A stretch of DNA of 64,000 nt from Bacteroidota bacterium (GTDB taxonomy: Bacteria > Bacteroidota > Bacteroidia > Chitinophagales > Chitinophagaceae): assembly GCA_947451115.1 (NCBI GenBank), contig CANFXV010000009.1:1-64000 (forward strand), written 5' to 3'. The position numbers and the translations under genes are program-made. Shown one piece after another: positions 33,560 through 43,082 of this stretch. Numbering within the stretch: position 1 is the first letter of the stretch; every line of letters starts with the position of its first letter. The notes beneath the pieces were generated by a model. That model saw only the letters and a program-made list of their open reading frames with translations, did no database searches and was not told the origin of the DNA.

Positions 33560-35563
33560 TTAATTGATAAAATTCCACCAAATGCCTACCCTAAACCAGG
33601 TACCGGTGCCTGGATAATTTCTAGTAGTAAAATTATAACTACTGCCTAAAGCAGTACTAGAACTAATTAAAGTGTTTAAGTTTTCTAAACGCACATAGGC
33701 CTTAAAGCGTTTAATCATGAGGTTTAAATAGGCATTAGCGGTAGGCCTATTGTGTAATGTATAGTCATTCTGCACATAAAACTGTCCGGTCAAAGGCATA
33801 TAGTCGTCTGCTTTATAATCGGTATGGTAAATAAACTCCAATCCAGAGGACAAAAATAGATTCTTATAAAAATTACCTTCAAAGGCTAATCTTTGCCTGG
33901 TTAATAACAAAGGAAGATGGATGGGTGCAGCAGGATCTACTGTTTGAAAATTCAATTCATTGTACCAGTTCCAATAAGTACTGATTTTAAACTTATTGCT
34001 GGCTTGTATACGTAAATAACTAAATGCAGGGGTGTACACCGCAGGCTGCAATGCCGCAGAAAAATAATTAAAATTATTAATGAGCTCATAATTGGCAGCT
34101 AGGTTCCAACCTGTTTTTCGATTGCCTGTTTCTGCACTCAATTTAATAATATTTTCCTTTTGACTATTTGTTAAAGAAGAAACAGGAAACTGAGTAAGCC
34201 CTAAATAATTAGCAGAAGGGGTTCTATTGCTATTTTGAAAGGAGAGTCTTACATAATTGCCCTTCGCAGAAAGTAACCTAGCCAAAGAAAACTGCGCATC
34301 ATAATCTCCAGCATGGTACCCATTTAAAAATAATTTTCCAGCAGCTAGTAAATCCCAAAATTGATTTCTGGTTTTATTTTTATATACGCCAAATGCATAA
34401 ATATCATAATTGTTCCAAGCTTTTTGATTGGCCAATGTGGTACTTAGATTTGAATAGCCCTGCCCCAATTGTAAAAATTGATTGGCATTGTTTTTTTGGG
34501 GGAAACTAAGGACACTAAATTCATTGGTCAGTACAGTCCAAGCATCTGCAAATTTAACCTTGGTATTGCTACCTATATCGTATTTAAAATATTCAAGATA
34601 GCTAGCCGCATTGGGTGCATTGTCTGCAAAAGTATATTCACTGGATTCATATTTTATTTCATTTTGAAACCTAAGTCTTGGATAAAACAAATGAATCACT
34701 ATGGTGTCTTTAACAATCGAATCCTTTTGACCAAGGTCATAAGACTGGCGCCACAATAAGGTATTGCTCTTATAAATATTGCCCGTTGCAATCGAGGTAT
34801 TGAATGGATTAGAAAAGGCAACTCCACTCACCCCCAACCTAGTCTCTAATTCATAAGGATTGTTTAAGGACAGGCTATCCAACTTGGAAGCTTTCACCAA
34901 TCCTCCATTTTCAGAAGAAGCGGCTTTATTGTTGAGCATTACCCAATAAGATTCATATTGCTTGCGCTTAGATTGATAGTGCGCAGTGATGCGCATATTA
35001 TTCAAATTTGCATTTTGATTTTTAACATTCCCAGGAGAATTGCTAAACCTATAATCAAAAGAAAAATTAAGTTGCTGCTTATTATTTTGTGTATGCTTAA
35101 TTTCTATCAATTGCTCGCCCTTGCCTCCTAATAAATAACCAAATTCAGTATAAGGTCGAGTAGTTTGATAAAAAGGGGTTCCTTCTAAGGTATAAAAATA
35201 ACGATCATAGGCATGAAAGCCTGCATCAAAGCCACCCTTTTGTAGGGGTTCGAACAAATAAGATTTAGTCGCAGTGCCTAAATTGCCTAAATTATAAGTA
35301 GTATAAGGCAATGGATAATGTACAAAAAAATCGTTGATGCTGGAATCTAGTTTTAATGCCTCATTGCTATTGTACAGTTTGTAAAATATTGTAATTGAAT
35401 CGGCATTTTGGTCTCTCTTCTGCAAAGAATCCGTTGCCTTGCCCGCCCCCATGCTTGTAAAACCACCTGGCCTTCCAAAATTTCCAGGTTTCTGCGCACT
35501 CAATTCCAACTGAATCAATGTTAAAAAAATACAACTAAGTAAAAGTGTTTTCAAAAAAGACAT
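33560..35563 (-). CDS. Putative porin (PF14121-type) outer-membrane barrel
   Basis: 667 residues from ATG 35563 (MSFLKTLLLSCIFL); a TTG at 35581 would overlap the upstream gene. The signal peptide ends ELSAQ. The mature N-terminus is Gly/Pro-rich, then DSITIFYKLYNSNEALKLDSSINDFFVHYPLPYTTYNLGNLG and FYQTTRPYTEFGYLLGGKGEQLIEIKHTQN, the pattern of the Bacteroidota putative porin family. The body is a large barrel ending in strands WFRVGIWWNFIN. The function is not established. It follows the purine nucleoside phosphorylase gene by 10 nt, which may be only an operon of convenience. Confidence 0.87.
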   Translation of the reverse strand: MSFLKTLLLSCIFLTLIQLELSAQKPGNFGRPGGFTSMGAGKATDSLQKRDQNADSITIFYKLYNSNEALKLDSSINDFFVHYPLPYTTYNLGNLGTATKSYLFEPLQKGGFDAGFHAYDRYFYTLEGTPFYQTTRPYTEFGYLLGGKGEQLIEIKHTQNNKQQLNFSFDYRFSNSPGNVKNQNANLNNMRITAHYQSKRKQYESYWVMLNNKAASSENGGLVKASKLDSLSLNNPYELETRLGVSGVAFSNPFNTSIATGNIYKSNTLLWRQSYDLGQKDSIVKDTIVIHLFYPRLRFQNEIKYESSEYTFADNAPNAASYLEYFKYDIGSNTKVKFADAWTVLTNEFSVLSFPQKNNANQFLQLGQGYSNLSTTLANQKAWNNYDIYAFGVYKNKTRNQFWDLLAAGKLFLNGYHAGDYDAQFSLARLLSAKGNYVRLSFQNSNRTPSANYLGLTQFPVSSLTNSQKENIIKLSAETGNRKTGWNLAANYELINNFNYFSAALQPAVYTPAFSYLRIQASNKFKISTYWNWYNELNFQTVDPAAPIHLPLLLTRQRLAFEGNFYKNLFLSSGLEFIYHTDYKADDYMPLTGQFYVQNDYTLHNRPTANAYLNLMIKRFKAYVRLENLNTLISSSTALGSSYNFTTRNYPGTGTWFRVGIWWNFIN

Positions 35564-35573
35564 GCCTTGTTGT

Positions 35574-36401
35574 TTATGCAATTTCTTTTAACAATGCGCT
35601 AAAAATAATGGTCAAGATGGGTTCAGCCGCATGTGCTGCTGCCAAAACTTCTTCATGGGTGATTACATTGTTGTCTTCTCTAATGCCTAAATCGGTCACT
35701 ACACTCATGGCAAATACTTTCATACCACAATGTACTGCGGCTATGTTTTCTTGAACGGTACTCATCCCCACTACGTCTCCACCCACATTTTTAATTAATT
35801 TGTATTCTGCCTTGGTTTCAAAAGTTGGTCCAGTCACGCCCACATAAACACCTTCATGCAATTTTATGCTATGGGCTGCAGCAATTTTTTTTGCTTTTTC
35901 AATAAAATCGAATGCATAAGGTTCACTCATATCAGGAAAACGCGTACCTAAAGCATCTTCATTTTTTCCAATCAATGGATTGATGGTAAACAAACTAATA
36001 TGATCTTTAATGATCATTAAATCTCCTACTTTAAAATTAGGATTCACTCCACCCGCTGCATTGGACAACAATAAATTTTGAACCCCCAATAAACGCAAGA
36101 CGCGAATTGGATAAACCACTTGAGTGGCAGTGTATCCTTCATAAAAATGAAAGCGCCCTTCCATTACCCAAACCTTCTTCCCATTCAAAGTTCCTAAAAT
36201 TAATCTGCCTTTATGACCCTCTACTGTACTCACCGGGAAATGAGGTATTTCATTGTAATTAATTGAAAAATCTATTTGAATTTCTTTGGACAAATTGCCC
36301 AAACCACTACCCAAGATAATGGCGGTATTCGCTGATGAATCAATCTTAGATTTTATGAAATTTACAGTTTGCTCCAATGCTGTCATTAAGGGCGTGGCCA
36401 T
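35574..36401 (-). CDS. punA: Purine-nucleoside phosphorylase, trimeric type
   Basis: 275 residues. Type I (trimeric) PNP marks: IILGSGLGNLSKEI near 29-42, HFPVSTVEGHKGRLILG with the phosphate-binding His, NAAGGVNPNFKVGDLMIIKDHI, TGPTFETKAEYKLIKNVGGDVVGMSTVQENIAA. It splits inosine and guanosine with phosphate to give ribose-1-phosphate and the base. A -7 box lies 19 nt upstream. The putative porin gene follows on the same strand. Confidence 0.96.
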   Translation of the reverse strand: MATPLMTALEQTVNFIKSKIDSSANTAIILGSGLGNLSKEIQIDFSINYNEIPHFPVSTVEGHKGRLILGTLNGKKVWVMEGRFHFYEGYTATQVVYPIRVLRLLGVQNLLLSNAAGGVNPNFKVGDLMIIKDHISLFTINPLIGKNEDALGTRFPDMSEPYAFDFIEKAKKIAAAHSIKLHEGVYVGVTGPTFETKAEYKLIKNVGGDVVGMSTVQENIAAVHCGMKVFAMSVVTDLGIREDNNVITHEEVLAAAHAAEPILTIIFSALLKEIA

Positions 36402-36420
36402 AGCTACTTTAATTTAGCCA

Positions 36421-36428
36421 CAAATATA
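36421..36428 (-). promoter_or_regulatory. -7 box (TATATTTG) of punA
   Basis: Exact TAnnTTTG match on the minus strand, 19 nt before the ATG at 36401. Confidence 0.5.
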
Positions 36429-36457
36429 ACAAGAGCAAGGGATTATAAGGCAAGATT

Positions 36458-37702
36458 CTAGGCCTTGGCAGCCCCAGTATCATGTTTTAACACCCAATAG
36501 GCAATAAATGCACTTAAAAGCATAAAAAAGGCCCCCAATAAAAATGCAGCGCCAGGAAAATAAATATGGTGTGGGTCATTTTTTACAGAAAAATAAGAAG
36601 TCAGCCCAATCATCATTGGTGGGCCAACAATGGAAGTTAAACTTTGCAATCCAGTCAATGAGCCTTGTAATTCGCCTTGCTCATTTCTGGGCACATGCAC
36701 CGAAATTAAAGCTTGCAATGCAGGGCCAGAAATTCCGCCTAAACAATAAGGCACTAAAAATAAAAACATCATCCAACTTTGAGTTGCAAAAGCAAATAAT
36801 ATTAAACCAATGGCATATAAAGTTATCCCATAATACACACTTTTTTCATTGCCTAATTTTGGATTGACCACCCTAATTAATAAGCCTTGCACCAACCCAA
36901 CTAATAAGCCAATGATACCTAAGGAAATGCCAATGGTTTTAGGTGTCCAGCCAAACTTACTAATATTGGCAAAACTCCAATTGCTTTGAACAGAATGAGA
37001 AGCCAAATAAATAAACAATAAGGCAATAATCAATCCAAAAACGGCAGGATATCTATTTAAATTTTTTAAAGAACCAATAGGGTTGGCTCTTTTGATGTCA
37101 AAGGGTCTTCTATGTTCCTTGTCTAAAGATTCTGGTAAAATAAAATAACCATACAAGGCATTGATCAAGGCCAAGCCTGCGGCTACCAAGAAAGGTATTC
37201 TTGGACCTAGTTCCCCAAGCAAACCTCCTAACAAAGGCCCAATGATAAATCCAATACCAAAAGCGGCTCCAATCATTCCAAAATTTTTCGCTCTAGTTTT
37301 TTCATCACTAATATCGGCCATATAAGCAGCCGCAGTGGTGATACTTGAACCAGTGATTCCTGAAAAAACACGAGCAACAAATAACCATCCAATGCTAGGT
37401 GCAAAGGCTAGAAAAATATAATCTATGCCAAAACCCAATAAAGAGAAAAGTAAAATGGGGCGTCTTCCGTAATGATCACTCAAACTTCCTAGTATGGGTG
37501 CAAATATGAATTGCATTGCGGCATATATAAAAGTCATGTACATGGCTGGTTTTGCAATAGCACTAATGTCTGACCTGTCTGTAATATGCATTAAATGTTG
37601 TAACAACTGTGGCACTACAGGGATAATAATCCCAAGTCCAATTACATCCAATAAAATAGTTGCAAAAATAAAACCCACTGCCGCTTGTTTGTTACTAGCC
37701 AT
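36458..37702 (-). CDS. MFS transporter, TCR/Tet family
   Basis: 414 residues, 12 predicted helices. The N-terminus FIFATILLDVIGLGIIIPVVPQLL and motif A GSLSDHYGRRPILLFSLLGFG are those of the TetA-like drug:proton antiporters; motif C-like FGIGFIIGPLLGGLLGELG follows in helix 5. The typical TetA Asp residues are partly kept (LLDVIG). Chromosomal copies are frequent in Bacteroidota, so the name does not mean tetracycline resistance. It has the only full -33/-7 promoter found in the window. Confidence 0.88.
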   Translation of the reverse strand: MASNKQAAVGFIFATILLDVIGLGIIIPVVPQLLQHLMHITDRSDISAIAKPAMYMTFIYAAMQFIFAPILGSLSDHYGRRPILLFSLLGFGIDYIFLAFAPSIGWLFVARVFSGITGSSITTAAAYMADISDEKTRAKNFGMIGAAFGIGFIIGPLLGGLLGELGPRIPFLVAAGLALINALYGYFILPESLDKEHRRPFDIKRANPIGSLKNLNRYPAVFGLIIALLFIYLASHSVQSNWSFANISKFGWTPKTIGISLGIIGLLVGLVQGLLIRVVNPKLGNEKSVYYGITLYAIGLILFAFATQSWMMFLFLVPYCLGGISGPALQALISVHVPRNEQGELQGSLTGLQSLTSIVGPPMMIGLTSYFSVKNDPHHIYFPGAAFLLGAFFMLLSAFIAYWVLKHDTGAAKA

Positions 37703-37734
37703 TGTATAATAAAGATTTTAATGAATCTATCTTT

Positions 37735-37765
37735 CAAATATACAAGTCCTAGCCTGTATTTCAAA
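37735..37765 (-). promoter_or_regulatory. Full -33/-7 promoter of the Tet-type MFS gene
   Basis: On the minus strand TTTG at 37765-37762 and TATATTTG at 37742-37735 are 19 nt apart, the standard Bacteroidota spacing. The -7 box ends 32 nt before the ATG at 37702. Confidence 0.65.
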
Positions 37766-37776
37766 AAGCAGCTTGA

Positions 37777-40380
37777 TTAGGCTTCATTTCTGAAAACTAC
37801 CACCCCATCAAAAATATCTATCAATACTTTTTTAGTTTTATCAATTTCCCCACTTAAAATCTTCTTACTGAATTCATTCACCACCATTTTTTGGATGAGT
37901 CTTTTTAATGGCCTTGCACCAAACTGCATGTCAAAACCCTGGTCAGCTAGATATTCTATCAAATAGGGGGTAAATTCCACTTGAAGTCCATTTTCTGCTA
38001 CCAACGCTTTTAAATTATTCAATTGAATTTTTACGATGGCCGCCATTTGTTTTTGCAACAATGGAGAGAACATGATAATTTCATCTACCCTATTTAAAAA
38101 TTCCGGACGAATGGTTTGTTTCAACAAATTCATCACTTCTATTTTGGATTGCGCAGTTTTTTCTTCTACATTTTTATCCGTGACCCCTTCAAAAGCTTCC
38201 TGTATTAAATGACTGCCAATATTACTTGTCATAATAATAATGGTGTTTTTAAAATTCACGGTCCTGCCTTTGTTGTCGGTCAAATGTCCATCATCTAATA
38301 CTTGCAATAAAATATTCCAAACATCGGGATGTGCTTTTTCTATCTCATCCAACAATACCACACTGTATGGTTTTCTTCTAACCGATTCGGTCAATTGGCC
38401 ACCTTCATCATAACCTACATAGCCCGGAGGCGCGCCTACCAAGCGAGAAACAGAATGCTTTTCTTGGTATTCACTCATATCAATACGCGTCATCATGGAA
38501 TCATCATCAAATAAATAATTGGCTAAGGCCTTCGCCAATTCTGTTTTACCCACCCCTGTAGTGCCTAAAAAAATAAAGGAGCCAATGGGCTTTTTAGGAT
38601 CCTGCAAACCCGCTCTGCTTCTACGTATGGCATCAGAGACGGCACTAATGGCTTCCTCTTGGCCCACCACTCTATGGTGTAATTCAGTTTCTAAATTTAA
38701 AAGTTTGTCTCTGTCCGATTGCAACATTTTACTTACAGGAATACCCGTAGCCTTTGCCACATTTTCAGCGATGTCTTCTGCATCTACTTCTTCCTTCATC
38801 AATCTTTTTCCATGCTCACCCATTTGTTGCAATTGCTTGCTCCAGTCCACTAATTTGGTCTCTTGCTCTTTTACTTTGCCGTACCTTATTTCTGCTACTT
38901 TGCCATAATCTCCGTTTCTTTCCGCAACCTCTGCTTCTTGTTTTAATTTTTCAATCTCTGCCTTTGTATTTTGTACTTTATCTACCACTTCTTTTTCTTC
39001 GGCCCATTTTGCTTTTAAAGTATCTTGCTGAACCGTCAAATTACTTATTTCAATATTCAGGGCCTTTAATTGATCGGGGTTGTTTTCTCTTTTAATGGCT
39101 TCCCTTTCAATTTCTAATTGACGTATTTGTCTAATCAGGGTATCTAATTCCTCTGGCATGGAGTTCATTTCCAATCTTAACTTGGCCGCACTCTCATCAA
39201 TTAAATCAATGGCCTTGTCTGGCAAGAAACGATCGGTAATGTACCTGCTCGATAATTCCACTGCTGCAATAATGGCCTCGTCTTTAATACGCACATGGTG
39301 ATGGGTTTCATATCTTTCTTTTAATCCCCTTAAAATAGAAATCGCATCTTCTTTATTTGGTTCATCTATGATTACTTTTTGGAAACGACGCTCCAAGGCT
39401 TTGTCTTTTTCGAAAAACTTCTGATACTCATTCAAAGTGGTGGCCCCAATGGCTCTTAATTCTCCTCTGGCCAGTGCCGGCTTTAAAATATTGGCCGCGT
39501 CCATGGCACCTTCTCCTCCACCTGCACCCACCAAGGTATGTATCTCATCAATAAATAAAATTATTTCTCCATCACTATCTGCTACTTCTTTCACTACGCC
39601 TTTTAATCTTTCTTCAAACTCTCCTTTGTATTTGGCACCAGCGATTAATTGGCCCATGTCTAATGCAAAAATTATTTTACTTTTTAAATTATCGGGCACA
39701 TCTCCATTCACAATTCTCATGGCCAAGCCTTCCGCAATAGCTGTCTTACCAACACCAGGCTCTCCCACTAAAATGGGATTGTTCTTGCTTCTTCTTGAAA
39801 GGATGTGTAAGGTTCTTCTAATTTCTTCATCGCGTCCAATCACAGGATCTAACTTGCCTTTATTGGCTAATTCGTTTAAGTTTTTTGCATATTTAGACAA
39901 AGCTTGAAATTGCGTTTCTTGGGTAGCCGATTGCACGGTCTCTCCTTTTCTTAATTCTTTAATGGCAGTCACCAATCCTTTTTCGGTAAGCCCTGCATCT
40001 TTTAAAATTTTTGAAGCAGCATCATTAACTTGCAAAATGGCAATTAATAAATGTTCTACCGTCACAAATTCATCACCAAAAGTTTTAAGCGCCCCATTGG
40101 CTTTTAATAAAACGCTGTTTAAATCTCTGCTCAAATTAGAAGCAGGCTCTCCACTCAATTGCTTGGGCATGCTAGGAAGCACTGCATCTACTTTCTGCTG
40201 AATCAACAATGGATTTAAATTGTTCTTTTTCAATAAAAATTCGGTTGAACTATCCTTATCAGCTAAAATTGCTTTTAACAAATGGATGGTTTCTATAGCA
40301 GCATCCTTATTGTTGTAAGCCAGTTGTTGTGCTGCCTGAATGGTTTCCTGCGCCTTAATGGTATATTGACTTAAATTCAT
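37777..40380 (-). CDS. clpB: ATP-dependent disaggregase ClpB
   Basis: 867 residues. Order of parts: Clp N-domain (1-145), first AAA+ module with Walker [14 protein letters not shown] near 205, coiled-coil M domain (about 410-520, rich in EREAIKREN and [19 protein letters not shown]), second AAA+ module with [15 protein letters not shown] near 605, and the D2-small domain. ClpB works with DnaK to pull proteins out of aggregates in the cytoplasm. The M domain separates it from ClpA and ClpC. It stands alone; no heat-shock CIRCE-like repeat is seen upstream. Confidence 0.97.
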   Translation of the reverse strand: MNLSQYTIKAQETIQAAQQLAYNNKDAAIETIHLLKAILADKDSSTEFLLKKNNLNPLLIQQKVDAVLPSMPKQLSGEPASNLSRDLNSVLLKANGALKTFGDEFVTVEHLLIAILQVNDAASKILKDAGLTEKGLVTAIKELRKGETVQSATQETQFQALSKYAKNLNELANKGKLDPVIGRDEEIRRTLHILSRRSKNNPILVGEPGVGKTAIAEGLAMRIVNGDVPDNLKSKIIFALDMGQLIAGAKYKGEFEERLKGVVKEVADSDGEIILFIDEIHTLVGAGGGEGAMDAANILKPALARGELRAIGATTLNEYQKFFEKDKALERRFQKVIIDEPNKEDAISILRGLKERYETHHHVRIKDEAIIAAVELSSRYITDRFLPDKAIDLIDESAAKLRLEMNSMPEELDTLIRQIRQLEIEREAIKRENNPDQLKALNIEISNLTVQQDTLKAKWAEEKEVVDKVQNTKAEIEKLKQEAEVAERNGDYGKVAEIRYGKVKEQETKLVDWSKQLQQMGEHGKRLMKEEVDAEDIAENVAKATGIPVSKMLQSDRDKLLNLETELHHRVVGQEEAISAVSDAIRRSRAGLQDPKKPIGSFIFLGTTGVGKTELAKALANYLFDDDSMMTRIDMSEYQEKHSVSRLVGAPPGYVGYDEGGQLTESVRRKPYSVVLLDEIEKAHPDVWNILLQVLDDGHLTDNKGRTVNFKNTIIIMTSNIGSHLIQEAFEGVTDKNVEEKTAQSKIEVMNLLKQTIRPEFLNRVDEIIMFSPLLQKQMAAIVKIQLNNLKALVAENGLQVEFTPYLIEYLADQGFDMQFGARPLKRLIQKMVVNEFSKKILSGEIDKTKKVLIDIFDGVVVFRNEA

Positions 40381-40543
40381 AGTAGTGTTTATTTACAACA
40401 AGGTAGGTTCAAAACCAAGGCCAATCTATGATATCCGTTATATTGTCATAAAATACCAAGCAAATACGCATTAAAGTCAGCTAGAAGAAGGTTTTTCTGC
40501 TATTTTTACATGTCTAATTATTAGCATTAAAACATTGAAAAAA

Positions 40544-40551
40544 TAACTTTG
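40544..40551 (+). promoter_or_regulatory. TAACTTTG box overlapping the queG TTG start
   Basis: Exact TAnnTTTG match whose last three bases are the TTG start codon used for queG. If it were a real -7 box the mRNA would begin after the start codon, so either the box or the start is wrong. Confidence 0.25.
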
Positions 40552-41484
40552 AACGAGTTTACAAATACCGAATTCATTAAAGCCGCAGCACTTGCGTTGG
40601 GTTTTGATTTCTGTGGCATTGCGCCAGCTAAAGAGCTTACAGAAGATGCCCTACGTTTAGAAAAATGGTTGGCCAAAGGATTTCATGGAGACATGGATTA
40701 CATGGAAAGAAATTTTGACTTAAGAATTGATCCACGCAAACTGGTTCCTGGCGCAAAATCGGTGATTACCTTTTTAAAAAATTATTACCCAAAACAAGAA
40801 GATTTAGAAATAGGCAATAAGCAAGATTCGAAAATTGCAAAATATGCTTGGGGTGAAGATTATCATGAAGTCATCAGAAATCAATTGCATGCATTACTAG
40901 ATCAATGTAGAAAAAAAATTGGCCCAATAGAAGGAAGAGGCTTTGTAGATTCTGCACCTGTATTGGAAAGATCCTGGGCGCAATTGGTAGGCGCAGGTTG
41001 GATAGGTAAAAATGGAAATTTAATTCGTCCGCAAGCAGGCTCTTTCTTTTTTATTGCCACTTTAATTGTTGACCTACCCTTGCACTATGACCAGCCTATG
41101 GCAAAAGATTTATGCGGCACTTGTACCAAATGTATAGAAGCCTGCCCAACGCAGGCCATCTTACCCAATAAAACCATTGAAGCCAATCATTGCATTAGTT
41201 ATTTCACGATTGAATTAAAAAAATCGGAAATAGCAACGGATAGAAATTATAAAGATTGGGCCTTTGGTTGTGATGTCTGTCAAGATGTATGCCCTTGGAA
41301 TAGATTTAGTAAGCCTCATGAAGAAGCTCAATTCAAACCACTAAATGGTTTATTGCAAATGAATAAAACACAATGGCTAGAAATAGAAGAAACTACCTTT
41401 AAAGCACGATTTAAAAACTCTCCATTGCTAAGAGCTAAATTAAAAGGAATCAAAAGAAATATGGCGTATTTGACGCGTGATTAA
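40549..41484 (+). CDS. queG: Epoxyqueuosine reductase QueG
   Basis: 311 residues from TTG 40549; no ATG or GTG is available between the upstream stop (40528) and the conserved start of the domain (ALGFDFCGIAPA). Two [4Fe-4S] motifs are intact: CGTCTKCIEACPTQAI near 185 and CDVCQDVCPWNRF near 243. RGFVDSAPVLERSWAQLVGAGWIGKN is the cobalamin-site stretch. The enzyme reduces epoxyqueuosine to queuosine at position 34 of tRNA. It lacks the C-terminal HEAT repeats of longer forms. The stop shares bases with the convergent SRPBCC gene (TTAA). Confidence 0.93.
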   Translation: MNEFTNTEFIKAAALALGFDFCGIAPAKELTEDALRLEKWLAKGFHGDMDYMERNFDLRIDPRKLVPGAKSVITFLKNYYPKQEDLEIGNKQDSKIAKYAWGEDYHEVIRNQLHALLDQCRKKIGPIEGRGFVDSAPVLERSWAQLVGAGWIGKNGNLIRPQAGSFFFIATLIVDLPLHYDQPMAKDLCGTCTKCIEACPTQAILPNKTIEANHCISYFTIELKKSEIATDRNYKDWAFGCDVCQDVCPWNRFSKPHEEAQFKPLNGLLQMNKTQWLEIEETTFKARFKNSPLLRAKLKGIKRNMAYLTRD

Positions 41485-41975
41485 GGCATTGATTTTTGAT
41501 TGAGCGCTGCTTGTAAATTTTGCAATTCTAATTCCATTTTAGCACCCAATATTTTATCATTCAATAAGGTCTGAAATTTTTCCCAAGGATACCATTTTAC
41601 TTTTTGTTCAAAAGACCAATGAATTACATAACTACTGTCTTTTAATAAAGTCCATTCAAATTGCACCAAATAAGGACTTTGCCCAGTTGCTACCCATCTG
41701 TAATTCACTGCATGATCTGTTTTACTCAAAAGCTGCACGGTTTGTGTTCCAATATAGGCAGTATTGTTTTCCAGCCTTACTTTATTTTCCTTCCAATCAC
41801 TCATCCATTCCTTCCAATGATTTAAGTCGGAGACAAAATAAGCAATTTTTTGGGGTGCTGTTTTTATTTCAATGGCCCTAGAAGCAATCACCGTGGAAGG
41901 AAACAAAAGAGAGATGCCTGTAACGAGCAAACTCAAAATTAAAATACTAATGATGATAAATTTAATGAAGCGCAT
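41481..41975 (-). CDS. Membrane-anchored SRPBCC (START-like) protein
   Basis: 164 residues from ATG 41975, which overlaps the stop of the upstream permease by one base (TAATG); ATG 41984 is an alternative with three more residues. An N-terminal hydrophobic helix (about 4-25) anchors it. The rest is a SRPBCC fold as in polyketide cyclase-like proteins: RAIEIKTAPQKIAYFVSDLNHWKEWMSDWKE, then YRWVATGQSPYLVQFEWTL. The ligand is unknown. Tight coupling to the ABC-2 permease suggests co-regulation. Confidence 0.8.
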   Translation of the reverse strand: MRFIKFIIISILILSLLVTGISLLFPSTVIASRAIEIKTAPQKIAYFVSDLNHWKEWMSDWKENKVRLENNTAYIGTQTVQLLSKTDHAVNYRWVATGQSPYLVQFEWTLLKDSSYVIHWSFEQKVKWYPWEKFQTLLNDKILGAKMELELQNLQAALNQKSMP

Positions 41976-43078
41976 TATTCCCATTTAAAAATTTTGAATG
42001 CAACAGCGTATACCACTACAATCCAGATTAATAAAATAGAAATATCGGGCCAAGCGGCTAAAAATCCTGTGCCTTCGAAAGATATATTACGCATGGCATT
42101 GTTAAAATGAGTCAATGGCAGTATTCTACATAAAGGCTGCATCCAAGTAGGGAAATTGTCAATAGAAAAAAAAGTGCCGGCTAATAAAAATTGAGGTAGG
42201 GTAATAAGATTGGCCAATGGTGGAATGCTGCTTTCGTTTTTAGCCACTCCGCTTACAATAAAACCAAAACCCATAAACAAGATTAAGGCAATAAAACTCA
42301 AGGCCATGATGCTTGCAAAAGTAATCCAGCCATTTACCAATGTAAACTTAAAGGCAAAATGACCAATACCAATAATCACCACAGCCGTAAGCAATTGAAA
42401 CAATACCCTACTTAAAGCTTCTCCTAAAATAATATACAGTCTACGAATGGGTGTGGCATAAAATCTTTTTAAGACCAATTGTTGTCTTAAATTAAAAAAC
42501 AAAAAGGCTACCCCAAATACACCCGCACTCAATAAAGAAAATCCCATCTGACCAGGTAAAATAAAATCAATGGTGCGGTAAATACGACCAGGTACTTTTT
42601 GCACTGTATTATTCACCACCGCAATGGTTGGTGTATTAGGAAAACTAGTTTGATTTATTTTGCCAATCACTGAATTTAAAATAGACTTCACCAATTGAAT
42701 GTTCTGTGGATTGGCAGCTTCGGAACTGGTTAGATGAATAGTATAAGGTGCAGTTGGATTACTGGCCTTTTGAATAGAGATCATGGTGGTTATTCGTCCC
42801 TTAGCTAGTTCTGTTTTTATTTTCTCAGCATCTGCCTGAATAAAATTAAGTCCCGGAATATTTTTAATGGCGGCATATACTGCATTGGTGGTATCAGACC
42901 CCTTGTCCATCACTACATTTACATTGATATTACTGCCACTGCTTAAAAAGCCAAAAACTAATATGAAAATTAAAGGGAAGGCTAAACTAAATACAACAGC
43001 CGACGGACTCCTAAAGGTAGCTCGAAGGCTAGCTTTAGTAATCGACAACATGGCCGAAATTTGACTATAAGGTCGCAT
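41975..43078 (-). CDS. ABC-2 type transporter permease
   Basis: 367 residues; ATG 43051 (MLSITKASLRATF) is a likely alternative start. One helix at about 27-48 (VVFSLAFPLIFILVFGFL) is followed by a large extracytoplasmic loop and then five helices from about 180 to the end, with FFNLRQQLVLKRFYATPIRR between the first two. This is the ABC-2 permease plan (YhgE/NodJ/CcmB-like), usually paired with an ATPase. No ATPase gene is adjacent. The gene lies 4 nt downstream of sppA and is coupled to the SRPBCC gene. Confidence 0.85.
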   Translation of the reverse strand: MRPYSQISAMLSITKASLRATFRSPSAVVFSLAFPLIFILVFGFLSSGSNINVNVVMDKGSDTTNAVYAAIKNIPGLNFIQADAEKIKTELAKGRITTMISIQKASNPTAPYTIHLTSSEAANPQNIQLVKSILNSVIGKINQTSFPNTPTIAVVNNTVQKVPGRIYRTIDFILPGQMGFSLLSAGVFGVAFLFFNLRQQLVLKRFYATPIRRLYIILGEALSRVLFQLLTAVVIIGIGHFAFKFTLVNGWITFASIMALSFIALILFMGFGFIVSGVAKNESSIPPLANLITLPQFLLAGTFFSIDNFPTWMQPLCRILPLTHFNNAMRNISFEGTGFLAAWPDISILLIWIVVVYAVAFKIFKWE

Positions 43079-43082
43079 AGTT

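Noticed and set aside
36458-37702. Tetracycline resistance gene
   Set aside because: Tet-like MFS genes are common chromosomal exporters in Bacteroidota; no mobile element or tet regulator is near.
38754-39095. Antisense reading frames inside clpB
   Set aside because: They have no start context or family features and lie wholly within a well-conserved gene.
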